Shown: one piece after another, positions 25,920 through 33,253 of the stretch
How positions within the stretch are numbered: the stretch's first letter is position 1
Layout: the number at the start of each line of letters is the position of its first letter
NCBI GenBank assembly: GCA_017438865.1
Contig: JAFRUN010000063.1
Coordinates: 1-64,000, forward strand
DNA: 64,000 nucleotides
Direction of reading: 5' to 3'
Source of the DNA: Clostridia bacterium
GTDB taxonomy: Bacteria > Bacillota > Clostridia > Christensenellales > CAG-138
Made by a program: the position numbers and the translations under genes
Notes under the pieces: generated by a model
Databases searched by the model: none
Told to the model about the DNA's origin: nothing
The model's input: the letters and a program-made list of their open reading frames with translations, nothing else

Positions 25920-27737
25920 ATGAAACGAAGGGGAGAGGTCTTTCGCAGAGCATTTCTGATCTGCATGGTTCTGCTGATCACGTGCAACGCGGTTCTCGTG
26001 CTCGCTTACACATACTTCGGCAAAAGAACCTATGTGGAGCTCGAACGAAAATCCTTGAATCAGACGGCGGACAGTCTGCAAAGTCTGTTCTCTTTTCCGA
26101 ACGATCAGGAGCTTCCTAAGACGTCCTTACAGGGATATCTTGACGTGATTTCGACGTCGAAAGAGGTATCCTATGTTCTTGTTTTGCCCGGGATCGGGGA
26201 GACCGTTTATACAAATATGGATACGCTGCCCGCGGACGAACATCTGCGCGCGCTGTTCGACCGGCTTGCAAACGGAGAATCGGTCGAGCTTGACGATTTT
26301 GAGATATCCGAAAAGCGCAGCGCGATCTGCGTCGGCAGACCGCTGTATGTAAATGAAACCGTCTATATCGGCAGCTTTCTTCTGATCAGGGAGATCAACC
26401 ATATCAATCATGCTTTCGTGCGTCTGTCCCGTTCTTTGTGGCTCGTATCGCTGCTGCTGCTTCCGCTGCTGATCCTGACGTCCTATTTTGCAGTCAACCA
26501 GATGCTGCATCCGATCACCGAGATGACGAAGGTCGCAAAGCAGCTGTCAAAGGGAAATTACGACGTGCGGGCAAAGGACGATTATCCAGGCGAACTCGGT
26601 CTGTTTGCGAGAACGCTCAACAACATGAGCGGCGCGCTTTCCGCAACGATCCGTCAGCTTGAAAACGAAAAGCGGCAGCTCGGCTATATCCTGTCGAGCT
26701 TCAGCGACGGTGTCGCGGCGATCAACAGTCAGGGCGAACTGACGCACTACAATCCCGCACTGATGAAAATGTTCGGCGCAGTCGACGTGCATTCCACGAT
26801 GGATCTTGTGCCGGACCGTTCGATCTGGGAGGCGTTCGAGAGCGTCGTGGATTCGCAGGAACCCCGTATGTTCCACTATAATCTTCCCGGCGACCGCGTT
26901 CTTTGGATCTCTGTCGTCCCGGTTCTCTCCGATTCGGAAGGATGCGTCGGCGCGGTCGGTCTCTTTAAGGACGCCACCGATATCGAAAAGCTGGAGCGGA
27001 TGCGAAACGAATACGTCGCAAACATCAGTCACGAGCTGAGAACGCCGCTGACCTCGCTGCGCGGGCTGCTTGAACCGCTTGCGGACGGAATGGTGAAGGA
27101 TCCGGAAAAGCAGAAGCAGTATTATTCGATCATGCTTCGCGAGGTCGAGCGCCTTTCCAGACTGATCACCGATATGCTGCAGCTGTCCAGACTGCAGGCG
27201 GGGACGGAAGCGATGGAAATGACCATGTTCGATGTAAACGAACTTCTGGAAGAGGTTTCTCAGGGCTTTCAGACCGAGGCGAAGAAACGTAAGATCCGCA
27301 TCGAGCTGGAAACCGCGGAGACTCTTTCACCGGTGCTGAGCGACCGTGACCGCATCGAACAGGTGCTCGTGATCCTGATCGACAACGCGCTTCGTTATGC
27401 GAAGAGCCGGATCTGTCTGCGCGCCTCGGAGACCGTTCACGAGGTCGTGATCGACGTCTGGGACGACGGGATCGGCATCTCGAAGGAAAATCTTTCCCGC
27501 GTGTTTGAGCGATTCTATAAGGTCGATACGTCCCGCAAGGACGGCGGAACGGGGCTCGGACTGTCGATTGCCAAAAAGATCATGGACCAGCTTGAGGAGC
27601 AGATCGAAGTCGACAGCAAGGAAGGGGAGTGGACCTGCTTCCGCTTCACGCTGAAGAAGTACGTCAGCAACGCGATCCCGCTGTCGTCCGTTCCGGATAT
27701 CATTGTTTCGCCCGAGGACCGGAAGCCGGGCGCATAA
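25920..27737 (+). CDS. Sensor histidine kinase (WalK/PhoR-like)
   Basis: A 605-aa membrane kinase: TM1 (about 10-32), an extracytoplasmic sensor of about 140 residues, TM2 (about 174-194), HAMP (193-245), PAS (255-355), HisKA with H371 in NISHELRTPLTS, and a HATPase domain with the N box (VLILIDNALRYAK), DDGIGI and GGTGLGLS. Partner of the upstream response regulator, 6 nt away. The TM-sensor-TM-HAMP-PAS layout is that of WalK, PhoR and VicK; which one cannot be decided without yycH/yycI-type neighbours, which are absent. Confidence 0.94.
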   Translation: MKRRGEVFRRAFLICMVLLITCNAVLVLAYTYFGKRTYVELERKSLNQTADSLQSLFSFPNDQELPKTSLQGYLDVISTSKEVSYVLVLPGIGETVYTNMDTLPADEHLRALFDRLANGESVELDDFEISEKRSAICVGRPLYVNETVYIGSFLLIREINHINHAFVRLSRSLWLVSLLLLPLLILTSYFAVNQMLHPITEMTKVAKQLSKGNYDVRAKDDYPGELGLFARTLNNMSGALSATIRQLENEKRQLGYILSSFSDGVAAINSQGELTHYNPALMKMFGAVDVHSTMDLVPDRSIWEAFESVVDSQEPRMFHYNLPGDRVLWISVVPVLSDSEGCVGAVGLFKDATDIEKLERMRNEYVANISHELRTPLTSLRGLLEPLADGMVKDPEKQKQYYSIMLREVERLSRLITDMLQLSRLQAGTEAMEMTMFDVNELLEEVSQGFQTEAKKRKIRIELETAETLSPVLSDRDRIEQVLVILIDNALRYAKSRICLRASETVHEVVIDVWDDGIGISKENLSRVFERFYKVDTSRKDGGTGLGLSIAKKIMDQLEEQIEVDSKEGEWTCFRFTLKKYVSNAIPLSSVPDIIVSPEDRKPGA

Positions 27738-27756
27738 AAGTAAGAGCATATATTCA

Positions 27757-27800
27757 AACCTCTTTGCGTATGTATTGATAACAGCGCAAGGAGGTTTTTA
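27757..27800 (+). promoter_or_regulatory. Hairpin that contains the ribosome binding site of the SPOR gene
   Basis: The 12-nt arm 27757-27768 pairs with 27785-27796 (one G-U pair) around a 16-nt loop. The 3' arm includes the whole AAGGAGG Shine-Dalgarno, and five T follow. It is shaped like a Rho-independent terminator for the kinase operon but also hides the SD of the next gene. Confidence 0.7.
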
Positions 27801-27801
27801 T

Positions 27802-28689
27802 ATGGAATATAAGCATCACGGCGTCGCAAGAAAACAGCATACAAAGAGCGGTGGAGCCGGCACCGTGCTTTTCATCATCTTATCGCTTTTCCTGATCGCG
27901 GGGATCGTCGTCTTTTCGCCGATCGGAGATCGTATATTCGGCAAGCCCGCCGCGGAGCTCCTGTCCTGCGGGACACAGAACAAGGAAGACGACGAGATCG
28001 TTTCGGCGTTAAAGAATCAGGACAAACAGCAGGAAACGGCACAGCCGAGTCCGAGCGAAATGATCCGTAAAGAACTCAACGTGGAGGAGACGCCGTTTTA
28101 CATCCTGCAGATGGGCGCGTTTCTCAATGAAGAAGACGCCGTGCAGCATGCCGATGAGATCCAGCGTCTCGGGGCGGGCGGAACCGTGTTCATGGACGGT
28201 TCCGTATTCAGGGTATTTGCCGCCGCGTATACGAGTGAAGAAAGTCTCATGAAGGTTCATGCACAGGTGCGAAACGACGGATTTGAGGCAAGTCCGTATA
28301 TCACCGAGAGAAAACTGCTGAAGATCACCCTTGACGGCGATAAGGACGCTGCCGAAATTCTGGAAAAGGCCGTACAGCTGATGCATGAGGTCCCGACCGT
28401 TCTTTCGGACCTTTGTATCGCTTACGACAAGGGCGAACGTGATATCCGAAAAGTGTGCGAGGAGCTCGAAAAGGAACGGGAAAACTGCGAAACCTGTATC
28501 AGCGCGTTCAAAACGATCCGTTCGTCGTCCATACGGCCCGTTTCGGATTTGCTGATGGAATATCAGCAAAAAATCTCGACTTTTCTCCGCGAACATGATA
28601 CCATAAAAGAAAAGATGCTGTCGGGCGCGCTGAAACGCCTGCAGCTGTCGGTCATCACAGATTATATATTATTTTTTGATCAGGAATAG
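27802..28689 (+). CDS. SPOR-domain membrane protein
   Basis: A 295-aa protein: basic N-terminus, one membrane helix (about 20-38), a linker, then a SPOR-like peptidoglycan-binding segment (about 90-165, FYILQMGAFLNEEDA and VFRVFAAAYTSEE). The C-terminal 130 residues are helical with a CETC pair and are not recognised. SPOR domains bind denuded glycan strands at septa or at forespore engulfment sites. The start at 27802 follows AAGGAGG by 7 nt; this SD is locked in a hairpin. The earlier in-frame ATG at 27703 lies in the kinase gene and is rejected. Confidence 0.8.
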   Translation: MEYKHHGVARKQHTKSGGAGTVLFIILSLFLIAGIVVFSPIGDRIFGKPAAELLSCGTQNKEDDEIVSALKNQDKQQETAQPSPSEMIRKELNVEETPFYILQMGAFLNEEDAVQHADEIQRLGAGGTVFMDGSVFRVFAAAYTSEESLMKVHAQVRNDGFEASPYITERKLLKITLDGDKDAAEILEKAVQLMHEVPTVLSDLCIAYDKGERDIRKVCEELEKERENCETCISAFKTIRSSSIRPVSDLLMEYQQKISTFLREHDTIKEKMLSGALKRLQLSVITDYILFFDQE

Positions 28690-28692
28690 TAA

Positions 28693-29163
28693 ATGATGGA
28701 TCGGGTTACAATCTATACGGACGGCGCGTGTTCACACAATCCGGGTCCCGGCGGCTGGGGCTGTGTGCTGATATTCGGCGCGCATCGCAAGGAGGCCAGC
28801 GGAAGCGACCGAAGCACGACCAACAACCGAATGGAGCTGACGGCGGCGATCGAAGCGCTGCGGATGCTCAGGAGAAGCTGCAGCGTGGATCTGTATACGG
28901 ACAGCGCGTATCTGTGCAACGCATTTGAAAAGGGCTGGCTGAAAAACTGGCGCGCAAACGGCTGGAAAACCGCCAATAAACACGAAGTCGAAAACCGGGA
29001 TTTATGGGAACAGCTCGACGCGTTGTGTGTGACGCACGTCGTTACATTTCATAAGGTCAAAGGTCACGCAGACAACGAAGAAAACAATCGCTGCGACAAA
29101 CTTGCGCGGAATGCGATCAAAGAATTGCTGACACGGCAGCAGGAAGACGAACAGAAGCTCTGA
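28693..29163 (+). CDS. rnhA: Ribonuclease HI
   Basis: A 156-aa RNase H1 that cuts RNA in RNA-DNA hybrids. The catalytic carboxylates are in place: D10 (IYTDGACSHNPGPGGWG), E48 (NNRMELTAAIEAL), D70 (LYTDSAYL) and D135 (NNRCDKLARNA), with the basic helix region WKTANKHEVENRDLW. Length is standard. AGGA lies about 8 nt before the first of two tandem ATGs. It starts 3 nt after the SPOR gene stop and ends inside its own terminator. Confidence 0.96.
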   Translation: MMDRVTIYTDGACSHNPGPGGWGCVLIFGAHRKEASGSDRSTTNNRMELTAAIEALRMLRRSCSVDLYTDSAYLCNAFEKGWLKNWRANGWKTANKHEVENRDLWEQLDALCVTHVVTFHKVKGHADNEENNRCDKLARNAIKELLTRQQEDEQKL

Positions 29164-29183
29164 ACGCAGATTCAGAGCTTTTT
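29155..29183 (+). terminator. Terminator of the rnhA transcript
   Basis: AAGCTCTGAA (29155-29164), 6-nt loop, TTCAGAGCTT (29171-29180), TTT. The rnhA stop codon lies in the 5' arm. Confidence 0.85.
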
Positions 29184-29230
29184 CACTTAGAAAGAGGTTT
29201 TCAGGTCAAATTCATGTCATTTTTGTAAAC

Positions 29231-29264
29231 AACTATTCGTTAAACTTGTCTTTAACGAATAGTT
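29231..29264. repeat. Perfect 14-6-14 bp inverted repeat over the recombinase promoter
   Basis: AACTATTCGTTAAA (29231-29244), spacer CTTGTC, TTTAACGAATAGTT (29251-29264), with no mismatch. The -35 hexamer of the recombinase promoter lies across the spacer and right arm. It is not an SOS box. The size (arms around 6 bp) suits either a dimeric repressor operator or a tyrosine-recombinase core site. Confidence 0.9.
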
Positions 29265-29274
29265 ATGTTAAAAT
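29246..29274 (+). promoter_or_regulatory. Promoter of the tyrosine recombinase gene
   Basis: TTGTCT (29246-29251), 17 nt, TAAAAT (29269-29274), overlapping the inverted repeat so that a bound protein would block RNA polymerase. Confidence 0.7.
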
Positions 29275-29319
29275 AGCATCACAGACAAACCCATCCTTTC
29301 CTGTCCGGAGGTCGAATTT

Positions 29320-30420
29320 ATGAGCGACTATCAGATGCAAAAAAAACTGGATTATACAGACCGGTTCCGGAAAATTCTTTCGGAGCTTCCGGCTTTCTGC
29401 GCCGTTTATTTTCGCGCCGTCGAGCCGACGACGTCGATTCTGACGCGTTACGGATATGCCGTCGATCTTCGCACGTTTTTCAGATTTCTGACGTCCGGTC
29501 AGATCGACCGGTTCGCGGGCAAAACGGTCGGGCAGCTTACGTTAAAGGACATGGAGCTCCTCTCCTCCCTTGACATCGAGCTCTATCTCGAATATATCTC
29601 ATTGTATCGCGATGAGAATGCGGACGGTTCCAAAGTGATCGAAAACAATGAACGCGCGAAATCCCGCAAATTGTCGGCAATACGCGCGTTACTTAAGTTT
29701 TTATACAAAAAATCGATGATACAGACGAACTGCGCCGCCCTCGTCGATACCCCGAAACTGCATGAAAAGGCGATCATTCGCCTGGAGGCCAATGAAGTCG
29801 CCGATCTTCTGGACACCGCCGAGCAAGGCAGCGGCATGACGAGCGCACAGCGCAGATTTCACGATACGACAAAGCTCCGCGACGTAGCGATCCTCTCCCT
29901 CTTTCTCGGGACCGGCATCCGTATTTCCGAGTTGGTCGGGATCGATCTGAATGACGTCGATTTTTCGAGAAACGAATTCGTCGTGACGCGAAAAGGCGGC
30001 AACCAGACGACGCTGGCGTTCGGACCGGAGGTCGCCGAAGCGCTTGCGGAATACCTGGAAGAGCGTATGAACATCATTCCGCTGTCCGGTCACGAAAACG
30101 CCTTCTTCCTCTCCCTGCAGCGGAAACGCATTACGCCGCGCGCCGTGGAAAATCTTGTCAAAAAGTACGCGCAGATCGCGACGCCGCTGAAAAAGATCAC
30201 GCCGCATAAACTGCGCAGCACATACGGCACGATGCTCTATCAGGAGAGCGGCGATATCTATCTTGTCGCCGACGTGCTCGGGCACAAGGACGTCAACACG
30301 ACGCGCAAGCATTATGCGGCGATGACCGAGGAAAAGAGCCGTCTTGCCGCAAGATATATCAAACTCCGGGAAGACGAGCCGACCTCCGGCAACGATGCGC
30401 CTCCCTCCTCCGCCGATTGA
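29320..30420 (+). CDS. XerC/D-like tyrosine recombinase
   Basis: A 366-aa site-specific recombinase with an N-terminal SAM-like core-binding domain (about 22-135) and a catalytic domain with the complete set R201 (GTGIRISEL), K225, H296-x2-R299, H322 (VLGHKDVNTT) and nucleophile Y332. It is longer than XerC/XerD (about 300 aa), with about 20 extra residues at each end. Placed directly before lexA, in stable chromosomal context and with no phage genes, so it may be the housekeeping Xer or a single-component system. The SD (GGAGG) is 9 nt upstream. An inverted repeat controls or neighbours its promoter. Confidence 0.88.
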   Translation: MSDYQMQKKLDYTDRFRKILSELPAFCAVYFRAVEPTTSILTRYGYAVDLRTFFRFLTSGQIDRFAGKTVGQLTLKDMELLSSLDIELYLEYISLYRDENADGSKVIENNERAKSRKLSAIRALLKFLYKKSMIQTNCAALVDTPKLHEKAIIRLEANEVADLLDTAEQGSGMTSAQRRFHDTTKLRDVAILSLFLGTGIRISELVGIDLNDVDFSRNEFVVTRKGGNQTTLAFGPEVAEALAEYLEERMNIIPLSGHENAFFLSLQRKRITPRAVENLVKKYAQIATPLKKITPHKLRSTYGTMLYQESGDIYLVADVLGHKDVNTTRKHYAAMTEEKSRLAARYIKLREDEPTSGNDAPPSSAD

Positions 30421-30430
30421 TCTATTTTTA

Positions 30431-30470
30431 CGAACATTTGTTTGCATTTCATAGGCGTGTGTGATATGAT
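30431..30470 (+). promoter_or_regulatory. lexA promoter with SOS box
   Basis: CGAACATTTGTTTG (30431-30444) matches the Gram-positive LexA box CGAACnnnnGTTCG with one mismatch. It overlaps the -35 of TTGCAT (30442-30447), 17 nt, TATGAT (30465-30470), so lexA is very likely self-repressed. Confidence 0.8.
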
Positions 30471-30486
30471 ATGCAAAGAAGGTGAT

Positions 30487-31101
30487 ATGGTGAAAAAGGT
30501 TTATAACGCAAAGGATAAGATCTATCGGTTTATTCTTTCAACGCAGGAAAAAAACGGATACCCGCCGACGATTCGCGAGATTTGCGACGGCGTCGGGCTC
30601 TCCTCTCCCGCCTCCGTCCATCGTTATGTCCGCATCCTGGAGGATGAAGGATTGCTGTCCGGCGGCGCAAAAAAGAAACGCGCATACGCGGTGCAGATGA
30701 CCGAAAGGACGAACACCGATCCGGTTCCGCTCCTCGGCAGAGTTGCCGCAGGCGTTCCGATCATGGCGGAAGAAAACCGCGAGGATGCATTCTCTATTCC
30801 GACGCTCCTCCTGCACGGCGTCCGGAACGATGCGTTTATGCTTCGAGTTCAGGGCGAAAGCATGAAAAACGCCGCAATCTGCAGCGGAGATATCATCGTC
30901 GTCGAAACGGGCATGAAACCCCGTGACGGCGATATTGTCGTTGCACGCGTCGACGGCGACGAGGTCACCGTAAAGCGGTTTTTCCAAAAAGAAAAGGAGA
31001 TCGAACTCCGTCCCGAGAACGAGGCCTTTTCTCCCATATTCCGTTCTTCCGACCGCGTCGAGATCCTCGGCTGCGTAACCGGATTAATGCGCAGTTATTA
31101 A
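30487..31101 (+). CDS. lexA: SOS-response repressor LexA
   Basis: A 204-aa repressor that self-cleaves when RecA-ssDNA filaments form. N-terminal winged helix (GYPPTIREICDGVGLSSPASVHRYV, residues 24-48); cleavage site A88-G89 (RVAAGVP); catalytic S125 (QGESM) and K163 (VTVKRF). AAGGTG lies 2-3 nt before the ATG at 30487 and 5-6 nt before a GTG at 30490, so the start may be the GTG, one codon later. The 3' end overlaps the converging ynbB-like gene by 18 bp. Confidence 0.95.
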   Translation: MVKKVYNAKDKIYRFILSTQEKNGYPPTIREICDGVGLSSPASVHRYVRILEDEGLLSGGAKKKRAYAVQMTERTNTDPVPLLGRVAAGVPIMAEENREDAFSIPTLLLHGVRNDAFMLRVQGESMKNAAICSGDIIVVETGMKPRDGDIVVARVDGDEVTVKRFFQKEKEIELRPENEAFSPIFRSSDRVEILGCVTGLMRSY

Positions 31102-32319
31102 AGCGTTCAGCACGCTCTTTGCGGCGAGGACCGCGTGCTCGTAGGTCAGTGCGCCCTGTATGTAAGCCGTATACGGCGCCCGTATCGGGCCGTCTGCGGA
31201 AAGCTCCGTCGTCGCGCCCTGCACGAACGTTCCCGCCGCCATGATGACCGGATCCGTATAGCCCGGCATATCCCACGGCTCCGGAACGACGAAGCTGTCG
31301 ATCGGCGCAGCCGCCTGCACCGCCTGCATGAACGCGATCATCTCCTCCCCGGTGTCGAACATTACGGATTGGATAATGTCGCTGCGGGCGTCGTCAACGC
31401 CGGGCAGCGTTTTAAGCCCGAGCGCTTCAAACAGCGCCGAGAACAGGATCGCACTTTTCAGACATTGCGCGACGACGTGCGGCGCCGTAAACAGTCCCTG
31501 ATAGAACGGTCGATACGACGCGGCGTAGGAGCCGATCTCCTTTCCGCATCCCGGAACCGTCTGCCGGTACGAAACTGCCTCGATCAGGTCCTTTCTTCCC
31601 GCAATGTATCCGCCGGTCGGCGCAATGCCGCCGCCGCAGTTTTTGATCAGACTCCCCGCGATGAGGTCTGCGCCGACCGCCGTCGGCTCGGCTTCCTCCG
31701 TAAACTCTCCGTAGCAGTTATCGACGAACACGACCACATCGCTCCGGATCGACCGGACAAATGCGATCGCTTCTTTGAGCTGCGCGATCGTCATCGCGGT
31801 ACGCCACGCATATCCTCTTGAACGCTGCAGATAGACCATCCGGATCGTCGCGTCGCTTTTCAGTTCCTCCCCCGCTTTTTCGAGATCGATCCGATCTTTG
31901 CAAAGCGGGATCGCACGGAACCGGATCGAAAACCGCGACAGCGCGTTCGGGATATCGCCGTTCAGTCCGACCGCGCTTTCCAGCGTGTCGTAAGGGGTGC
32001 CTGTCAGGGACAGCACCGTGTCGTTCGGCTCCAGAACGCCCGAAAGCGCAAGGAAGATCGCATGTGTGCCGTTTGCGATCTGCGGGCGGACAAGCGCGGA
32101 TTCCGCCGTCAGCGCGTCCGCAAAAACCTCGTCCAGCGCGTCCCTGCCGACGTCGTCGTATCCGTACCCCTCCGTCGGTGCAAAATGCCGTGCCGAGATA
32201 CGATGCGACTGAAATGCCTTGAGAACCCGCTCCTGACAGGTCAGAGCGTTTTGATCGACGCGAAGAAACGCATTCGCGGCGCGTTTCTCCGCGCGTTGGA
32301 TCAGATCATTGATTTCCAT
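31084..32319 (-). CDS. ynbB: YnbB-like PLP-dependent C-S lyase family protein
   Basis: A 411-aa protein of the methionine gamma-lyase-related family (PF06838; B. subtilis YnbB, sometimes called aluminium-resistance protein). The PLP lysine lies in GSLIKNCGGGIAPTGGYIAG, preceded by VVVFVDNCYGEF with the cofactor-binding Asp. Activity is unproven in most members. It overlaps miaA by 14 nt; in Bacillus hfq sits between the two but is absent here. Last gene of the miaB-mutS-mutL-miaA run. Its stop codon lies inside the lexA coding region. Confidence 0.88.
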   Translation of the reverse strand: MEINDLIQRAEKRAANAFLRVDQNALTCQERVLKAFQSHRISARHFAPTEGYGYDDVGRDALDEVFADALTAESALVRPQIANGTHAIFLALSGVLEPNDTVLSLTGTPYDTLESAVGLNGDIPNALSRFSIRFRAIPLCKDRIDLEKAGEELKSDATIRMVYLQRSRGYAWRTAMTIAQLKEAIAFVRSIRSDVVVFVDNCYGEFTEEAEPTAVGADLIAGSLIKNCGGGIAPTGGYIAGRKDLIEAVSYRQTVPGCGKEIGSYAASYRPFYQGLFTAPHVVAQCLKSAILFSALFEALGLKTLPGVDDARSDIIQSVMFDTGEEMIAFMQAVQAAAPIDSFVVPEPWDMPGYTDPVIMAAGTFVQGATTELSADGPIRAPYTAYIQGALTYEHAVLAAKSVLNALITAH

Positions 32320-33253
32320 TGAATTTCTCCGTTATCCTTTGAGATAAAGCTTCAAGCGTCTGTTCCGTCGGATCATACCATACCGTGCTTTGATCGCGTT
32401 TGAACCATGTGATCTGCCGCTTGGCAAAATGCCGCGTGTCGAGTTTGATCTGTTCGACCGCAGAATCGAGCGAGGCGGATCCGGTATAGACGCCGTACAG
32501 CTGCGCGTATCCGATCGACTGCAGCGCACGGCAGTTATCCGGCGCAAGACCGCGATCGAAAAGCGCGAACGCTTCTTCTTTCAGCCCGTCCTCCATCATC
32601 CGGTCCACGCGGCGATCGATGCGCTCATATAAAATCCTTCGATCCGTATTCAGGCCGATCCGCAGGGAATGGTATGTATCGTCACCCTGCTGAACGGAGG
32701 AGAAATCGCGGTTGAGCGCGGAAAACGGCTGCCCCGAAACCCGAAAAACCTCAAGCGCGCGTACGACGCGCTTTTTATCGTTCGGATGCAGACGCTGTGC
32801 CGTAACCGGATCTGCGGCCCTGAGCGCCGCAAAAACCGCCTCCGGACACGCGTCGTATTCTTTCTCGACTGCAGCGCGGATTTCCGGATCTGACGGTGCT
32901 GAGAAGCGCATATCGGAGAATACCGCGTCCATATACAGTCCGCTTCCGCCGACGACGATCGGGACGTTTCCGCGGCTTGAAATGCTGTCGATCGCATCCC
33001 TCGCAAGCGTGCGGAAGGAAGAAACGGTAAAGCTGTCGTCCGTGATGTCGACGCAGTCGATCAGATGATGGATGATCCCCTGCCGCTCCGCTTCCGTCGG
33101 TTTTGCGGAACCGATGTCGAGCCCGCGGTATACCGCGACCGCATCCGCGGAAACGATCTCGCCGCCGAGCTTCTTTGCGAGCGCAACGGACAGAGCGGTC
33201 TTTCCGCAAGCGGTCGGGCCGACGATGCACAAGACGTCCGGACGGGCGTTCAT
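32306..33253 (-). CDS. miaA: tRNA dimethylallyltransferase
   Basis: Adds dimethylallyl to A37 of tRNAs reading UNN codons; MiaB then methylthiolates it. The 315-aa protein has Walker A GPTACGKT (12-19), VSADAVAVYRGLDIGSAKP (usually SADSMQVYRGMDIGTAKP), GGSGLYMDA and the C-terminal TRHFAKRQITWFKRD. It overlaps mutL by 4 nt and ynbB by 14 nt. MiaB, its pathway partner, is encoded at the head of the same gene run. Confidence 0.95.
   Translation of the reverse strand: MNARPDVLCIVGPTACGKTALSVALAKKLGGEIVSADAVAVYRGLDIGSAKPTEAERQGIIHHLIDCVDITDDSFTVSSFRTLARDAIDSISSRGNVPIVVGGSGLYMDAVFSDMRFSAPSDPEIRAAVEKEYDACPEAVFAALRAADPVTAQRLHPNDKKRVVRALEVFRVSGQPFSALNRDFSSVQQGDDTYHSLRIGLNTDRRILYERIDRRVDRMMEDGLKEEAFALFDRGLAPDNCRALQSIGYAQLYGVYTGSASLDSAVEQIKLDTRHFAKRQITWFKRDQSTVWYDPTEQTLEALSQRITEKFNGNQ

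Noticed and set aside
29263..29273. dif-like site (TTATGTTAAAA) at the recombinase promoter
   Set aside because: Only one arm matches the dif consensus; the would-be left arm does not fit XerC binding, and the match overlaps the -10 box. Kept only as a remark in the inverted-repeat finding.
29320..30420. Prophage or integrative element marked by the tyrosine recombinase
   Set aside because: No phage, conjugation or cargo genes and no att duplication nearby; flanking genes are core functions.
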